DNA of 64,000 nt from Pulveribacter suum (GCF_003013695.1 NZ_CP027792.1:1942501-2006500), one strand, 5' to 3'. Numbered from the stretch's first letter, positions 1 through 8,938 are shown. The notes: a model not told the origin generated them from the letters alone. A program made the numbers and translations.

Positions 1-677
1 CGGCGGGCATCTTCTGCGCCATGGTGCTGGACAGCCTGGACGGCCGCGTGGCGCGCATGACCAACACGGCCAGCGCCTTTGGCGAGCAGATGGATTCGCT
101 GTCGGACATGGTGTCGTTTGGCGCCGCGCCGGCGCTGGTGGCCTATGTGTGGGCGCTGCAGGGCCTGGGGCGCTGGGGCTGGTTTGCCGCCTTCGTCTAT
201 TGCGCCTGCGCGGCGCTGCGGCTGGCGCGCTTCAATGTCAACACCGGTGTGGTGGACAAGCGCTACTTCCAGGGCCTGCCGTCGCCCGCCGCCGCCGCGC
301 TGGTGGCCGGCTTCATCTGGCTGATGACGGACGCCGGGGTGCGCCCCGGCGAGGATGGCTGGCTGGCCTGGAGCACGGTGGCGTGGACCGCCTTTGCCTT
401 CACGCTGTTCTCCGGCCTGACCATGGTGACCAATGTGCCGTTCTACAGCTTCAAGGACGTGCGCATGAAGAAAAGCGTGCCGTTTGCTGCCGTGGTGCTG
501 ATCGCGCTGGGCATCGCCGTGATCAACATCGACCCGCCCAGCGTGCTGTTTGGCGTGTTCGTGCTCTACGGCCTGTCGGGCTACGCGGTCTATGCCTGGC
601 GCAAGGCCAAGGGCCAGCACACCAGCGTCATCAGCACCTCCACCGACGAGCCCGACGAGCGCGGGCTGCACGACTGA
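1..677 (+). CDS. pssA: CDP-diacylglycerol-serine O-phosphatidyltransferase, 5'-truncated by window edge
   Basis: The open frame is continuous from base 3, so the gene starts upstream of the window; about 224 residues are visible. The enzyme makes phosphatidylserine from CDP-diacylglycerol and serine at the inner membrane. The CDP-alcohol phosphatidyltransferase signature is complete: DGRVAR, then eight residues, G, three residues, D, three residues, D (SAFGEQMDSLSD). Several hydrophobic membrane segments follow. A hydrophilic tail closes the protein. Its position directly before leuA is the usual Burkholderiales order. The family call is firm; the true N-terminus is not visible. Confidence 0.95.
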   Translation, partial: AGIFCAMVLDSLDGRVARMTNTASAFGEQMDSLSDMVSFGAAPALVAYVWALQGLGRWGWFAAFVYCACAALRLARFNVNTGVVDKRYFQGLPSPAAAALVAGFIWLMTDAGVRPGEDGWLAWSTVAWTAFAFTLFSGLTMVTNVPFYSFKDVRMKKSVPFAAVVLIALGIAVINIDPPSVLFGVFVLYGLSGYAVYAWRKAKGQHTSVISTSTDEPDERGLHD

Positions 678-699
678 AGGCTCGGGCGCCGGGGCAGTG

Positions 700-708
700 T
701 GCTACATT
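700..708 (+). promoter_or_regulatory. Candidate extended -10 promoter of the leuA leader
   Basis: TGCTACATT is an extended -10 (TG, one base, then TACATT at 703-708). Transcription from here would begin at about 715, almost on the ATG of the leader peptide, so the leader would be nearly leaderless. No good -35 box is visible, which fits an extended -10 promoter. This is inference from sequence only. Confidence 0.4.
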
Positions 709-715
709 GGCCGCC

Positions 716-769
716 ATGCATTTTCTGTCGCTAGGCCTACTACTGATGTCCAACGGGCAGGCAAAGTAG
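716..769 (+). CDS. Leu-rich leader peptide of the leuA attenuator (17 aa)
   Basis: This short frame encodes MHFLSLGLLLMSNGQAK and stop. Five of 17 residues are leucine, and three of the five Leu codons are CTA, which is very rare in the neighbouring genes, where CTG dominates. A terminator hairpin follows 31 bases after the stop and leuA starts behind it. That is the classic layout of ribosome-mediated attenuation: stalling at Leu codons when Leu-tRNA is scarce would disfavour the terminator. The attenuation function is inferred from layout; the peptide and hairpin are directly visible. Confidence 0.8.
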   Translation: MHFLSLGLLLMSNGQAK

Positions 770-799
770 CGCGCGTCAGCATCCCAGTCACTACTTCTT

Positions 800-837
800 C
801 GGCCCGTTTGCACCAGCAACGGGCCGTTTTTGTTTTC
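800..837 (+). terminator. Attenuator terminator before leuA
   Basis: GGCCCGTT (801-808) pairs with AACGGGCC (818-825) around a nine-base loop and is followed by a T-rich run (826-837, broken by single G bases). It lies between the Leu-rich leader peptide and the leuA start at 891, so read-through would control both leuA genes. Confidence 0.8.
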
Positions 838-890
838 ATGCATGCAGGTTGCTGGTAGTTCCCCAAACCCTTGATCGGAAGACCCGCACC

Positions 891-2609
891 ATGCTCACCC
901 ACCCCGCCAGCAAATACCGCGCCTTCGCTCCCATTGCGCTCACGGACCGGACCTGGCCCGACGCGCAGATCGGGCGCGCTCCGCGCTGGCTGTCCACCGA
1001 CCTGCGCGACGGCAACCAGGCACTGATCGAGCCCATGGACCTGCAGCGCAAGCTGCGCATGTTCGAGCTGCTGGTGCGCATTGGCTTCAAGGAGATCGAG
1101 GTGGGCTTTCCCGCTGCCTCGCAGGTGGAATGGGACTTCGTGCGCCAGCTGATCGAGGAGGACCGCATCCCCGAGGACGTGACCATCCAGGTGATGACGC
1201 CGGCGCGCGAGGAGCTGATCGAGCGCACCGTGCAATCGCTTGCCGGTGCGCGCCGGGCCATCGTGCACGTGTACAACGCCGTGGCGCCAGTCTGGCGCGA
1301 AGTGGTGTTCGGCATGAGCGTGCCCGAGGTCATTGCGCTGATTGACCGGCACGTGCGCCAGGTGCGCGCGCTGACCGATGCGCGGCCCGAGACCGACTGG
1401 GTGCTGCAGTATTCGCCCGAAACCTTCAGCCTGGCCGAGCTCGACGTGTCGCTTGCGGCCTGCGAGGCGGCGATCAGTGCCTGGGGAGCGGGCCGACCGA
1501 TCATCCTGAACCTGCCCACCACGGTGGAGGCGGCCACGCCCAACGTCTTCGCCGACCAGATCGAGTGGATGGCGCGGCGCTTTGCGGGCAGGCCAGAAGT
1601 GGTGCTGTCCGTGCATCCGCACAACGACCGCGGCACCGGGACGGCCGCTGCTGAATTCGCGCTGATGGCCGGCGCGCACCGCGTCGAGGGCTGCCTGTTC
1701 GGCAACGGCGAGCGCACGGGCAACCTGGACATCGTCAACGTCGCCCTCAACATGTACGTGCAGGGCGTGGCGCCGCAACTGGACTTCTCGGATATCGACG
1801 CCATCCGCGCCGAGGTCGAGCACTGCAACCAGTTGCCCGTGCCGGCGCGCCACCCGTATGCCGGCGACTTGGTCTATACGTCGTTTTCGGGCTCGCACCA
1901 GGACGCTATCAAGAAGGCCTTCGCCGCGCGGCGCGAAGGCGACCTGTGGGCCATTCCCTACCTGCCCATCGACCCCAAAGACCTGGGCCGCAGCTACGAG
2001 GCGGTGATCCGCGTCAACAGCCAGTCGGGCAAGGGCGGCATGGCCTACCTGCTGGAGGCAGACTACGGCGTGCAGCTGCCGCGCCGCCTGCAGATCGAAT
2101 TCAGCCAGGCGGTGCAGCGCGCCATGGACGTGCAGGGCAAGGAGCTGTCCGCCGCCGATCTGTGGAGTATTTTCTGCAGCGAATACGCGCTGCAGGAGGC
2201 GCCCGCCCTGCAGCAGCGCCGCATCGCCGCGCGCGAGGGCGCCCAGGGCGTGGCGCAGACCGAGCTGAGCGGTCGCCTTCATTGGCAGGGCCGCGAGCAC
2301 GCGCTGCAGGGCAGCGGCAACGGCCCGGTGGATGCCTTCGTGAATGCCCAGGGCGCTGCCACGGGGCACGGCATCCGCGTGCTGGACTACCAGGAACACG
2401 CCATGGGCGGCACCGGCTCGGTGGGCGGCGACGCGCGTGCCGCGGCCTACGTGGAGCTGCGGGTGGACGACGGCCGCCCGGTCTTCGGCGTGGGCATGGA
2501 CCACGACATCGTCAGCGCCGCCATCCGCGCCGTGACCTCGGGCCTGCTGCGCGCAACACGCTCGCAGGCCACCGCGCAGCACCCGGCCGAGCCGGCCCTG
2601 GTGGCGTAA
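891..2609 (+). CDS. leuA: 2-isopropylmalate synthase, long (LeuA type 2) form
   Basis: It condenses acetyl-CoA with 2-oxoisovalerate, the first committed step of leucine synthesis. The 572-residue protein has the HMG-CoA-lyase-like TIM barrel with DLRDGNQ at about residues 37-43 and the metal-binding HPHND near residue 242. A C-terminal LeuA allosteric domain (about 430-560) carries the expected GNGPVDA motif. I chose the ATG at 891 (MLTHPASKYR) over a TTG 14 codons upstream because family members begin with this block. The gene sits behind the attenuator and 53 bases before a second, differently built LeuA. Both are expected to respond to the same leader. Confidence 0.95.
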   Translation: MLTHPASKYRAFAPIALTDRTWPDAQIGRAPRWLSTDLRDGNQALIEPMDLQRKLRMFELLVRIGFKEIEVGFPAASQVEWDFVRQLIEEDRIPEDVTIQVMTPAREELIERTVQSLAGARRAIVHVYNAVAPVWREVVFGMSVPEVIALIDRHVRQVRALTDARPETDWVLQYSPETFSLAELDVSLAACEAAISAWGAGRPIILNLPTTVEAATPNVFADQIEWMARRFAGRPEVVLSVHPHNDRGTGTAAAEFALMAGAHRVEGCLFGNGERTGNLDIVNVALNMYVQGVAPQLDFSDIDAIRAEVEHCNQLPVPARHPYAGDLVYTSFSGSHQDAIKKAFAARREGDLWAIPYLPIDPKDLGRSYEAVIRVNSQSGKGGMAYLLEADYGVQLPRRLQIEFSQAVQRAMDVQGKELSAADLWSIFCSEYALQEAPALQQRRIAAREGAQGVAQTELSGRLHWQGREHALQGSGNGPVDAFVNAQGAATGHGIRVLDYQEHAMGGTGSVGGDARAAAYVELRVDDGRPVFGVGMDHDIVSAAIRAVTSGLLRATRSQATAQHPAEPALVA

Positions 2610-2662
2610 ATTAGCCCCCGACCTTTTTCAAGAAGCACCCCGCATTCGCACGGAGAAACACC

Positions 2663-4201
2663 ATGGCAGACCAGCTCATCATTTTCGACACCACCTTGCG
2701 CGACGGCGAGCAGTCGCCCGGCGCCTCCATGACGCGCGACGAGAAGCTGCGCATCGCGCGCCAGCTCGAGCGGCTGAAGGTGGACGTCATCGAGGCCGGC
2801 TTTGCCGCCAGCTCCAACGGGAACTTCGAGTGCGTGCAGGCCATCGCCCGCGCGGTGAAGGATTCGACCATTTGCTCGCTCTCGCGCGCCAACGACCGCG
2901 ACATCGCTCGCGCCGCCGAGGCCTTGAAAGACGCCAACCGCGCCCGCATCCACACCTTCATCGCCACCAGTGCGCTGCACATGGAAAAGAAGCTGCGCAT
3001 GACGCCCGAACAGGTGCTGGAGCAGGCGAAACAGTCCGTGCGCTTTGCGCGCAACCTGCTGGAGGACATCGAGTTCAGCCCCGAGGATGGCTACCGCAGC
3101 GACCCGGACTTCCTGTGCCGTGTGATCGAGGCGGTGATTGATGAAGGAGCGACCACCATCAACGTGCCCGACACCGTGGGCTACGCCATCCCCGAGCTGT
3201 ACGGCAACTTCATCAAGAACCTGCGCGAGCGTGTTCCCAACAGCGACAAGGCGGTCTGGAGCGTGCACTGCCACAACGACCTGGGGATGGCGGTGGCCAA
3301 CTCGCTGGCCGGCGTGAAGATCGGCGGGGCGCGCCAGGTCGAATGCACCATCAACGGCCTGGGCGAGCGCGCCGGCAACTGCTCGCTGGAAGAGGTGGTG
3401 ATGGCCGTGAAGACGCGCCGCGACTACTTCGGCCTGGAGGTCGGCATCGACACCCAGCACATCGTGGCCGCCAGCCGCATGGTCAGTCAGACCACGGGCT
3501 TCGTGGTGCAGCCCAACAAGGCCGTGGTAGGCGCCAACGCCTTCGCGCACGCTTCGGGCATCCACCAGGACGGCGTGCTCAAGGCGCGCGACACTTACGA
3601 GATCATGCGCGCCGAGGACGTGGGCTGGAGCGCCAACAAGATCGTGCTGGGCAAGCTCTCGGGGCGCAACGCCTTCAAGCAGCGCCTGCAGGAGCTGGGC
3701 GTGGAGCTGGAAAGCGAGAGCGAGATCAACGCAGCGTTCACCCGCTTCAAGGAGCTGGCCGACCGAAAGAGCGAGATCTTCGACGAGGACATCCTGGCCC
3801 TGGTGAACGACGAGAGCCTGTCGCCCGAGAAGGAACAGTTCGGCTTCGTCTCACTGGCCCAGCGCAGCGAGACGGGCGAGCGCCCCCAAGCCGAGATCGT
3901 CTTCACCCGCGGCGGCCGGGAGGTGCGCAGCAGCTCCGAGGGCAACGGACCGGTGGACGCCTCGCTCAAGGCAATCGAATCGCAGGTGCAAAGCGGCGCA
4001 GAGATGGTGCTGTACTCGGTGAACGCCATCAGCGGCTCTACCGAAAGCCAGGGCGAGGTGACGGTGCGCCTGCAAAGCGCCGGCCGCGTGGTCAATGGCG
4101 TGGGCGCCGATCCGGACATCGTCGTGGCCTCGGCCAAGGCCTACCTGAGCGCGCTGAACAAGCTGCAAAGCAAGGCCGAGCGGGTAGCGGCGCAGGGCTA
4201 A
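2663..4201 (+). CDS. leuA: 2-isopropylmalate synthase, classical (LeuA type 1) form
   Basis: This 512-residue protein is the enterobacterial-type 2-isopropylmalate synthase. It has [12 protein letters not shown] at residues 9-20, the metal-binding HCHND near residue 203, the family motif GNCSLEE, and a C-terminal regulatory domain with GNGPVDA. A GGAGAAA ribosome site precedes the ATG. It follows the type 2 LeuA by 53 bases in the same direction, so the two isozymes are likely co-transcribed. The two proteins share catalytic motifs but differ in length and start region and look like separate subfamilies, not a recent duplication. Citramalate synthase is an alternative for one copy but has no positive support here. 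Confidence 0.92.
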   Translation: MADQLIIFDTTLRDGEQSPGASMTRDEKLRIARQLERLKVDVIEAGFAASSNGNFECVQAIARAVKDSTICSLSRANDRDIARAAEALKDANRARIHTFIATSALHMEKKLRMTPEQVLEQAKQSVRFARNLLEDIEFSPEDGYRSDPDFLCRVIEAVIDEGATTINVPDTVGYAIPELYGNFIKNLRERVPNSDKAVWSVHCHNDLGMAVANSLAGVKIGGARQVECTINGLGERAGNCSLEEVVMAVKTRRDYFGLEVGIDTQHIVAASRMVSQTTGFVVQPNKAVVGANAFAHASGIHQDGVLKARDTYEIMRAEDVGWSANKIVLGKLSGRNAFKQRLQELGVELESESEINAAFTRFKELADRKSEIFDEDILALVNDESLSPEKEQFGFVSLAQRSETGERPQAEIVFTRGGREVRSSSEGNGPVDASLKAIESQVQSGAEMVLYSVNAISGSTESQGEVTVRLQSAGRVVNGVGADPDIVVASAKAYLSALNKLQSKAERVAAQG

Positions 4202-4210
4202 AGGGCAAAC

Positions 4211-4274
4211 AGGGGAGATCTCATCCCCTTTCTTAGCCAACCCGCGCAAGACATTGATCTTGCGCATCTTTTTT
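4211..4274 (+). terminator. Two consecutive hairpins ending the leuA operon
   Basis: AGGGGA (4211-4216) pairs with TCCCCT (4224-4229), followed by TTTCTT. A stronger stem follows: GCGCAAGA (4244-4251) pairs with TCTTGCGC (4258-4265), then ATCTTTTTT. Together they separate the leucine genes from pbpG. Confidence 0.7.
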
Positions 4275-4319
4275 GGTTTGAGTACACTGCCACACGCTTT
4301 TTTACGTTTGGAGCACCCG

Positions 4320-5423
4320 ATGCCCGCGCGCCTGTCTCTTGCCTCCCGAGTGTTTCATTTTGCAGCCCTGGCGGCCCTCACGGCGGCCCTGGCGGCTCCG
4401 AATGTACAGGCGGCACAGCGCAAGCAGGCCGTGGCCAAGAAGCCGGTGACGACGGCTTCTGCCAAGCGTGCCGCGGCGCCCTCGGCCGTGCGCGCACCCC
4501 GCAAGGGCAAGGGGGCTGCAGCGGCGCCGCGCGTGGCTGCGCGCAGCGCCCGCGCCCCGGTGCGGGCCGCGGCGGTAATGGAGCCGGCACGCCTGTCCTT
4601 CGGGCAGATTGCCGGGCTGCACAACGTCTCCGACCCGCTGGATCTCAAGTCCAGCGTGGCCCTGGTCATGGACCAGGACACCAAGGAGGTGCTGCTGAGC
4701 AAGAACGACCGCGCCGTGCTGCCGATCGCTTCGCTCACCAAGCTGATGACCGGGCTGCTGATCTCCGAGGCGCACCTGCCCATGGACGAGCCCATCACCA
4801 TCACCCAGGACGACGTGGACACGGAAAAGCACAGCGGCTCGCGCCTGCGCGTGGGCACCACGCTGTCGCGCGGCGAGTTGCTGCACCTGGCGCTGATGTC
4901 CAGCGAGAACCGCGCCGCCCACGCCCTGGGCCGCACCTACCCGGGCGGCCTGGACGCGTTCGTGGAACGCATGAATGCCAAGGCCCGCCTGCTGGGCATG
5001 GCAGACACGCGCTATGTGGAGCCCACCGGCCTGTCCAGTCAGAACCAGTCCAGCGCGCACGACCTGGCCACGCTGGTCAACGTGGCCCACGGCGACGCGC
5101 TGGTGCGCGAGCTGTCCACCTCGCCCGGCCACGAGGTGGCGGTGGGCAATCGCGTCCTGCAGTACAACAACACCAACCGCCTGGTGAAGAGCCCCTCGTG
5201 GGACATCGGGCTGCAAAAGACCGGCTACATCTCCGAGGCCGGCCGCTGCCTGGTGATGCAGGTCCAGGTATCCGGGCGCAAGCTGATCATGGTGTTCCTG
5301 GATTCGGCCGGCAAGTTCAGCCGCCTGGGCGATGCCGAGCGCGTGCGCTCGTGGGTGGAGGCCATGCCGCCGGCCGCGTCGTCGCTGCTGACGGCAGGCA
5401 CGCAGCCCATGCTCAAGCCCTGA
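4320..5423 (+). CDS. pbpG: D-alanyl-D-alanine endopeptidase (PBP7-type, peptidase S11)
   Basis: This periplasmic penicillin-binding protein trims peptidoglycan cross-links. The ATG at 4320 opens a signal peptide (MPARLSLASRVFHF through the LAALTAALAA core, ending near VQAA). A long Lys/Ala/Arg-rich linker of about 70 residues follows before the catalytic domain. The S11 triad is present: SLTK near residue 137, SEN near 194 and KTG near 300. Length (367 aa) is somewhat above typical PBP7 because of the basic linker. GGAG lies eight bases upstream. It is a single-gene unit between two terminators. Confidence 0.9.
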   Translation: MPARLSLASRVFHFAALAALTAALAAPNVQAAQRKQAVAKKPVTTASAKRAAAPSAVRAPRKGKGAAAAPRVAARSARAPVRAAAVMEPARLSFGQIAGLHNVSDPLDLKSSVALVMDQDTKEVLLSKNDRAVLPIASLTKLMTGLLISEAHLPMDEPITITQDDVDTEKHSGSRLRVGTTLSRGELLHLALMSSENRAAHALGRTYPGGLDAFVERMNAKARLLGMADTRYVEPTGLSSQNQSSAHDLATLVNVAHGDALVRELSTSPGHEVAVGNRVLQYNNTNRLVKSPSWDIGLQKTGYISEAGRCLVMQVQVSGRKLIMVFLDSAGKFSRLGDAERVRSWVEAMPPAASSLLTAGTQPMLKP

Positions 5424-5453
5424 GAGCCGGCGGCCTTCGCTGCCCCAAGCCAC

Positions 5454-5492
5454 AAAAAAAGCCGCCCGGCCTGCCAGCCCGGCGGCTTTTTT
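5454..5492. terminator. Bidirectional terminator between pbpG and the IclR gene
   Basis: GCCGCC (5461-5466) pairs with GGCGGC (5481-5486), with an inner GGC/GCC extension. The hairpin is flanked by seven A bases on the left and six T bases on the right, so it can serve both convergent genes. Confidence 0.85.
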
Positions 5493-5512
5493 ACGCCCTG
5501 TCGGATGTTGAT

Positions 5513-6322
5513 CTATGGCGCGGGGCCATTGAGAGCGGTGCGCAGGCCGCTGGTATAGCCCAGGGCGCGCGAGATGTCCTGCGCCGCGGCCTGCAGCTTG
5601 GTTTGCCAGCCTTCGTCCAGCCGGTCGGCGGGCGAAGAAATCGACAGGCCGGCCACCAGCTGGCCCTGGTCGTCGAACACGCCGGCCGCCATGCAGCGCA
5701 CGCCCAGCTCCAGCTCTTCGTTGTCGTGCGCAATGCCTTGCTGGCGCGCGCGGCCCAGCTCGCGCTCCAGCAGCGGCAGCTGGGTGATGCTGTTGCGCGT
5801 GTGGCCGGGCAGGCCGGTGCGCGTGGCGTAGGCCCGCACGCGCTGCGGATCGTCCGCCGCCAGGAACAGCTTGCCGGTGGAGGTCAGATGCAGGGGCGCG
5901 TGCCCGCCAATGGCGCGCACCACCTGCATGCCCGAGCGCTCGCTGTAGGTGCGCTCGATATAGACGATCTCGTCGCCCTGGCGCACGCTCAGGTTGATGG
6001 GCTGCTGGATCAGCTTGTGCAGCTGGCGCATGGGCGCCATGGCGGCGTCGCGCACCGACAGGCGCGCCTTGACCAGGTTGCCCAGCTCCAACAACCGCAT
6101 GCCCAACCGGTAGCTGCCGGCCTCGGGGCGGTCCACGAAGCGGCCGATGGTCAGGTCGTTCAGGATGCGGTGCGTGGTGGAGGGGTGCAGGCCGGTCTTT
6201 TCGCTGATCTCCTTGAGCGAGATGGCCTCCTCGCGCGAGGCCAGTACATCGATCAGCTGGAACATGCGCTCCAGCACCTGCACGCTGGGTTTGGGGGGCA
6301 CGTCCGCGGGGCTTTTCTTCAT
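5513..6322 (-). CDS. IclR-family transcriptional regulator
   Basis: The 269-residue protein has an N-terminal winged helix (about residues 15-75; LKEISEKTGLHPSTTHRIL is the recognition region) and a C-terminal IclR effector domain containing GHAPLHLTSTGKLFLA and LGVRCMAAGVFD. I chose the ATG at 6322 (MKKSPADVPPKPS) since the upstream extension is low-complexity Arg-rich. It lies just downstream of the acyl-CoA dehydrogenase/kinase pair and in the same direction, so it may control it, but a terminator lies between. The ligand is unknown. Confidence 0.88.
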   Translation of the reverse strand: MKKSPADVPPKPSVQVLERMFQLIDVLASREEAISLKEISEKTGLHPSTTHRILNDLTIGRFVDRPEAGSYRLGMRLLELGNLVKARLSVRDAAMAPMRQLHKLIQQPINLSVRQGDEIVYIERTYSERSGMQVVRAIGGHAPLHLTSTGKLFLAADDPQRVRAYATRTGLPGHTRNSITQLPLLERELGRARQQGIAHDNEELELGVRCMAAGVFDDQGQLVAGLSISSPADRLDEGWQTKLQAAAQDISRALGYTSGLRTALNGPAP

Positions 6323-6360
6323 GGCTTGGGGTCTGGGCGAAAAGCGGCCGATTTTACGTA

Positions 6361-6393
6361 ATGAAAAGCAAGGGCGCACGCGGCGCCCTTGCT
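6361..6393 (-). terminator. Terminator of the acyl-CoA dehydrogenase gene (minus strand)
   Basis: AGCAAGGGCGC (6367-6377) pairs perfectly over 11 bases with GCGCCCTTGCT (6383-6393), loop five bases. Read on the minus strand it is followed by TTTCAT. It sits 24 bases after the stop codon. Confidence 0.75.
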
Positions 6394-6417
6394 CGTCCCT
6401 GCGGGCGCTGCCGCGTG

Positions 6418-7692
6418 TCAGCTGCCGCGCGTGACCGGGGCGGGCGCGCCGCGGCCGTACTCGCTCCACTTGCCCAGCTCCCACTTGGCAATGGCGTTGC
6501 GGTGCACTTCGTCCGGGCCGTCGGCAAAGCGCAGCGTGCGGGCGTTGGCGTAGGCATAGGCCAAGGGGAAGTCATCGCACAGGCCACCGCCGCCGTGGAC
6601 TTGGATGGCCCAGTCGATGACCTCGCAGGCCATGGCGGGCGCCACCACCTTGATCATGGCGATCTCGGCCTTGGCGACCTTGTTGCCCACGGTGTCCATC
6701 ATCCAGGCCGCCTTGAGAGTCAGCAGGCGCGCCATGTCGATGCGGCAGCGCGCCTCGGCGATGCGCTCTTGCGTCACGGTCTGCGCGGCAATCGGCTTGC
6801 CGAAGGCCACGCGGCTGCTGGCGCGCTTGCACATCAGCTCCAGTGCGCGCTCGGCCTGGCCGATCAGCCGCATGCAGTGGTGGATGCGCCCCGGGCCAAG
6901 GCGCCCCTGCGCGATCTCGAAGCCGCGGCCTTCGCCCAGCAGGATGTGGTCCACCGGCACGCGCACGTTGTCGAAGATGACCTCGGCGTGGCCGTGCGGC
7001 GCGTCGTCGTAGCCGAACACGCTCAGCGCGCGCACGATGGTGATGCCGGGAGTGTCCGCGGGCACCACGACCATGCTCTGCTGCGAGTGCCTGGGCGCCT
7101 CGGGATCGGTCTTGCCCATGGTGATGAAGACCTTGCAGCGCGGGTCGTTGGCGCCGCTGGTCCACCACTTGCGGCCATTGATGACGTAGTGGTCGCCGTC
7201 GCGTTCGATGCGCGTGGCGATGTTGGTGGCGTCGCTGGAGGCCACGTCCGGCTCGGTCATGGCGAACGCCGAGCGGATGCGGCCCTCCAGCAGCGGCTTG
7301 AGCCACTCGGCCTTGATGGCCTCGGAGCCGTAGCGGGCGATGGTCTCCATGTTGCCGGTGTCAGGCGCCGAGCAGTTGAAGACCTCGCTGGCCCAGACCA
7401 CGCGGCCCATGATCTCTGCCAGCGGGGCGTACTCGGCGTTGGTGAGGCCTGCGCCGTGGTAGCCCGACGCCTCGGCCGTGTCCACGGGCATGAACAGGTT
7501 CCACAGGCCGGCGGCCTGGGCCTTGGGCTTGAGGTTCTCGATGGTCTTGAGCGGCTGCCAGCGGTTGCCGGCAACGGTGTTGGCGGCCATCTCCTTCGCA
7601 TAGGCCTGCTCGGCGGGGTAGATGTGCTCGTCCATGAACTGCGTCAGGCGTGCCTGCAGTTCCCGGGTCTTGGGCGAGTAGTCGAAGTCCAT
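6418..7692 (-). CDS. Acyl-CoA dehydrogenase, ACAD10/11-like
   Basis: This 424-residue flavoprotein is in the acyl-CoA dehydrogenase superfamily: [15 protein letters not shown] and the WWTSGA block bind FAD/substrate, and the C-terminal domain has [15 protein letters not shown]. The sequence resembles the dehydrogenase part of ACAD10/ACAD11 rather than short-chain butyryl-type enzymes. It is preceded 39 bases upstream, same strand, by an APH-fold kinase. In ACAD10/11 the two activities are fused in one polypeptide, and in the Pseudomonas levulinate pathway (LvaA/LvaC) they act on 4-hydroxyacyl-CoAs. By analogy this pair may degrade 4-hydroxyacyl-CoA substrates; that is inference. Confidence 0.88.
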   Translation of the reverse strand: MDFDYSPKTRELQARLTQFMDEHIYPAEQAYAKEMAANTVAGNRWQPLKTIENLKPKAQAAGLWNLFMPVDTAEASGYHGAGLTNAEYAPLAEIMGRVVWASEVFNCSAPDTGNMETIARYGSEAIKAEWLKPLLEGRIRSAFAMTEPDVASSDATNIATRIERDGDHYVINGRKWWTSGANDPRCKVFITMGKTDPEAPRHSQQSMVVVPADTPGITIVRALSVFGYDDAPHGHAEVIFDNVRVPVDHILLGEGRGFEIAQGRLGPGRIHHCMRLIGQAERALELMCKRASSRVAFGKPIAAQTVTQERIAEARCRIDMARLLTLKAAWMMDTVGNKVAKAEIAMIKVVAPAMACEVIDWAIQVHGGGGLCDDFPLAYAYANARTLRFADGPDEVHRNAIAKWELGKWSEYGRGAPAPVTRGS

Positions 7693-7731
7693 GGTGGTTC
7701 CTCTTGCGTTGGGATGGGGTGGTGGGGTGGC

Positions 7732-8817
7732 TCAGCTGCGCTGGGCGAAGCGCCAGGCCAGCTCCGCCATGGGGCGGGCGGTGGCGCCGGCGGCCTTGGC
7801 CTGGGCGCTGGCGGCCGTGCCGGCCTCCACGCGCTTGGCGATGCCCTGCAGGATGGCGGCGATGCGGAACATGTTGTAGGCCAGGTAGAAGTTCCAGTCG
7901 GCGGCCAGCGTCTCGCTGTCGGTGATGCCGGTGCGCTGGCAGTAGCGCTGGATGTATTCGCTCTCGCAAGGGATGCCCAGGGCCGCCAGGTCCAGCCCGC
8001 CGATGCCGCGGCTCATGGCGTGCGGGATGTGCCAGCTCATGCAGTGGTAGGCGAAGTCGGCCAGCGGGTGGCCCAGCGTGGACAGTTCCCAGTCCAGCAC
8101 GGCGATCACGCGCGGCTCGTCGGGGTGGAACATCAGGTTGTCCAGCCGGTAGTCGCCGTGCACGATGGCCACGCGGCTTTCGTCGCGCGCGCTGGCCGGC
8201 ATGTGTGCGGGCAGCCAGTCCATCAGCTGGTCCATCTCGGGGATGGGCTGGGTGACGGAGGCCACGTACTGCTTGCTCCAGCGGCCGATCTGGCGCTCGA
8301 AATAGTTGCCCGGCTTGCCGTAGCTGCCCAGGCCCTGCGCGGCGAAATCCACCTGGTGCAGCGCGGCGATGACGCGGTTCATCTCGTCGTAGTGCGCCGC
8401 GCGCTCGGCGGGCTGCATGCCGGGCAGCGACTGGTCCCACAGCACGCGGCCCTGTAAAAACTCCATGATGTAGAACGCCCGGCCAATGACGGATTCGTCC
8501 TCGCACAGCGCCAGCATCCGGGGCACGGGCACGGGGGTGCCGGCCAGGCCGCTCATGACGGCGTATTCGCGCTCGATGGCATGGGCCGAGGGCAGCAGCT
8601 TGGCCACCGGGCCGGGCTTGGAGCGCATGACGTAGCTGCGCCCCGGGGTAATCAGCTTATAGGTGGGGTTGGACTGCCCGCCCTTGAACATCTCCACGCT
8701 GAGCGGCCCCGCAAAGCCGGGCACGTGCTGGGCCAGCCAGACGCTGAGCGCGTCGGTGTCGAAGGCGTGCTGGCCGGCGACGGGGCGGGTGCCGATGAAG
8801 TGGTCGAAATTGCTCAT
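7732..8817 (-). CDS. APH-fold phosphotransferase, partner of the acyl-CoA dehydrogenase
   Basis: A 361-residue kinase of the aminoglycoside phosphotransferase fold. The nucleotide-binding start (MFKGGQSNPTYKL), the catalytic loop HGDYRLDN near residue 219 and the metal-binding LDWE near residue 238 are all intact. The ATG at 8817 (MSNFDHFIG) is preferred over an upstream start 18 codons earlier. It is directly upstream of the ACAD10/11-like dehydrogenase. It is unlikely to be an antibiotic-resistance enzyme: the sequence matches the ACAD10/11-associated subfamily. A probable substrate class is 4-hydroxyacyl-CoA, by analogy with LvaA. Confidence 0.85.
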   Translation of the reverse strand: MSNFDHFIGTRPVAGQHAFDTDALSVWLAQHVPGFAGPLSVEMFKGGQSNPTYKLITPGRSYVMRSKPGPVAKLLPSAHAIEREYAVMSGLAGTPVPVPRMLALCEDESVIGRAFYIMEFLQGRVLWDQSLPGMQPAERAAHYDEMNRVIAALHQVDFAAQGLGSYGKPGNYFERQIGRWSKQYVASVTQPIPEMDQLMDWLPAHMPASARDESRVAIVHGDYRLDNLMFHPDEPRVIAVLDWELSTLGHPLADFAYHCMSWHIPHAMSRGIGGLDLAALGIPCESEYIQRYCQRTGITDSETLAADWNFYLAYNMFRIAAILQGIAKRVEAGTAASAQAKAAGATARPMAELAWRFAQRS

Positions 8818-8848
8818 GGGTCCAGGCGTGCTTTCAATCAAAAATGTG

Positions 8849-8938
8849 AGCTTCTGGCGCTTGTGCAGCAACGGTTTGCATAAGATTTCATATCCAAAAC
8901 GTGGGTGGGCAAGCGCTGGCAGCTATGCTTTTTGCTCA
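8849..8938. repeat. Interspersed palindromic repeat, long form
   Basis: The left arm AGCTTCTGGCGCTTG (8849-8863) faces the right arm CAAGCGCTGGCAGCT (8910-8924), which continues into ATGCTTTTTGC. The middle contains GGTTTGCATAAGATTTC. The same long form, with a similar middle, recurs at 14558-14633. It lies between the kinase gene and the Crp/Fnr gene; the kinase start at 8817 is outside it. Confidence 0.7.

Noticed and set aside
702..2582. A 626-codon minus-strand frame and other long frames antisense to leuA
   Set aside because: They are complement shadows of the LeuA coding sequence, rich in His/Ala/Gln without motifs.
7732..8817. Aminoglycoside resistance gene
   Set aside because: The APH fold is shared by many kinases. 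The context with an ACAD10/11-like dehydrogenase and the sequence pattern point to acyl-CoA metabolism.
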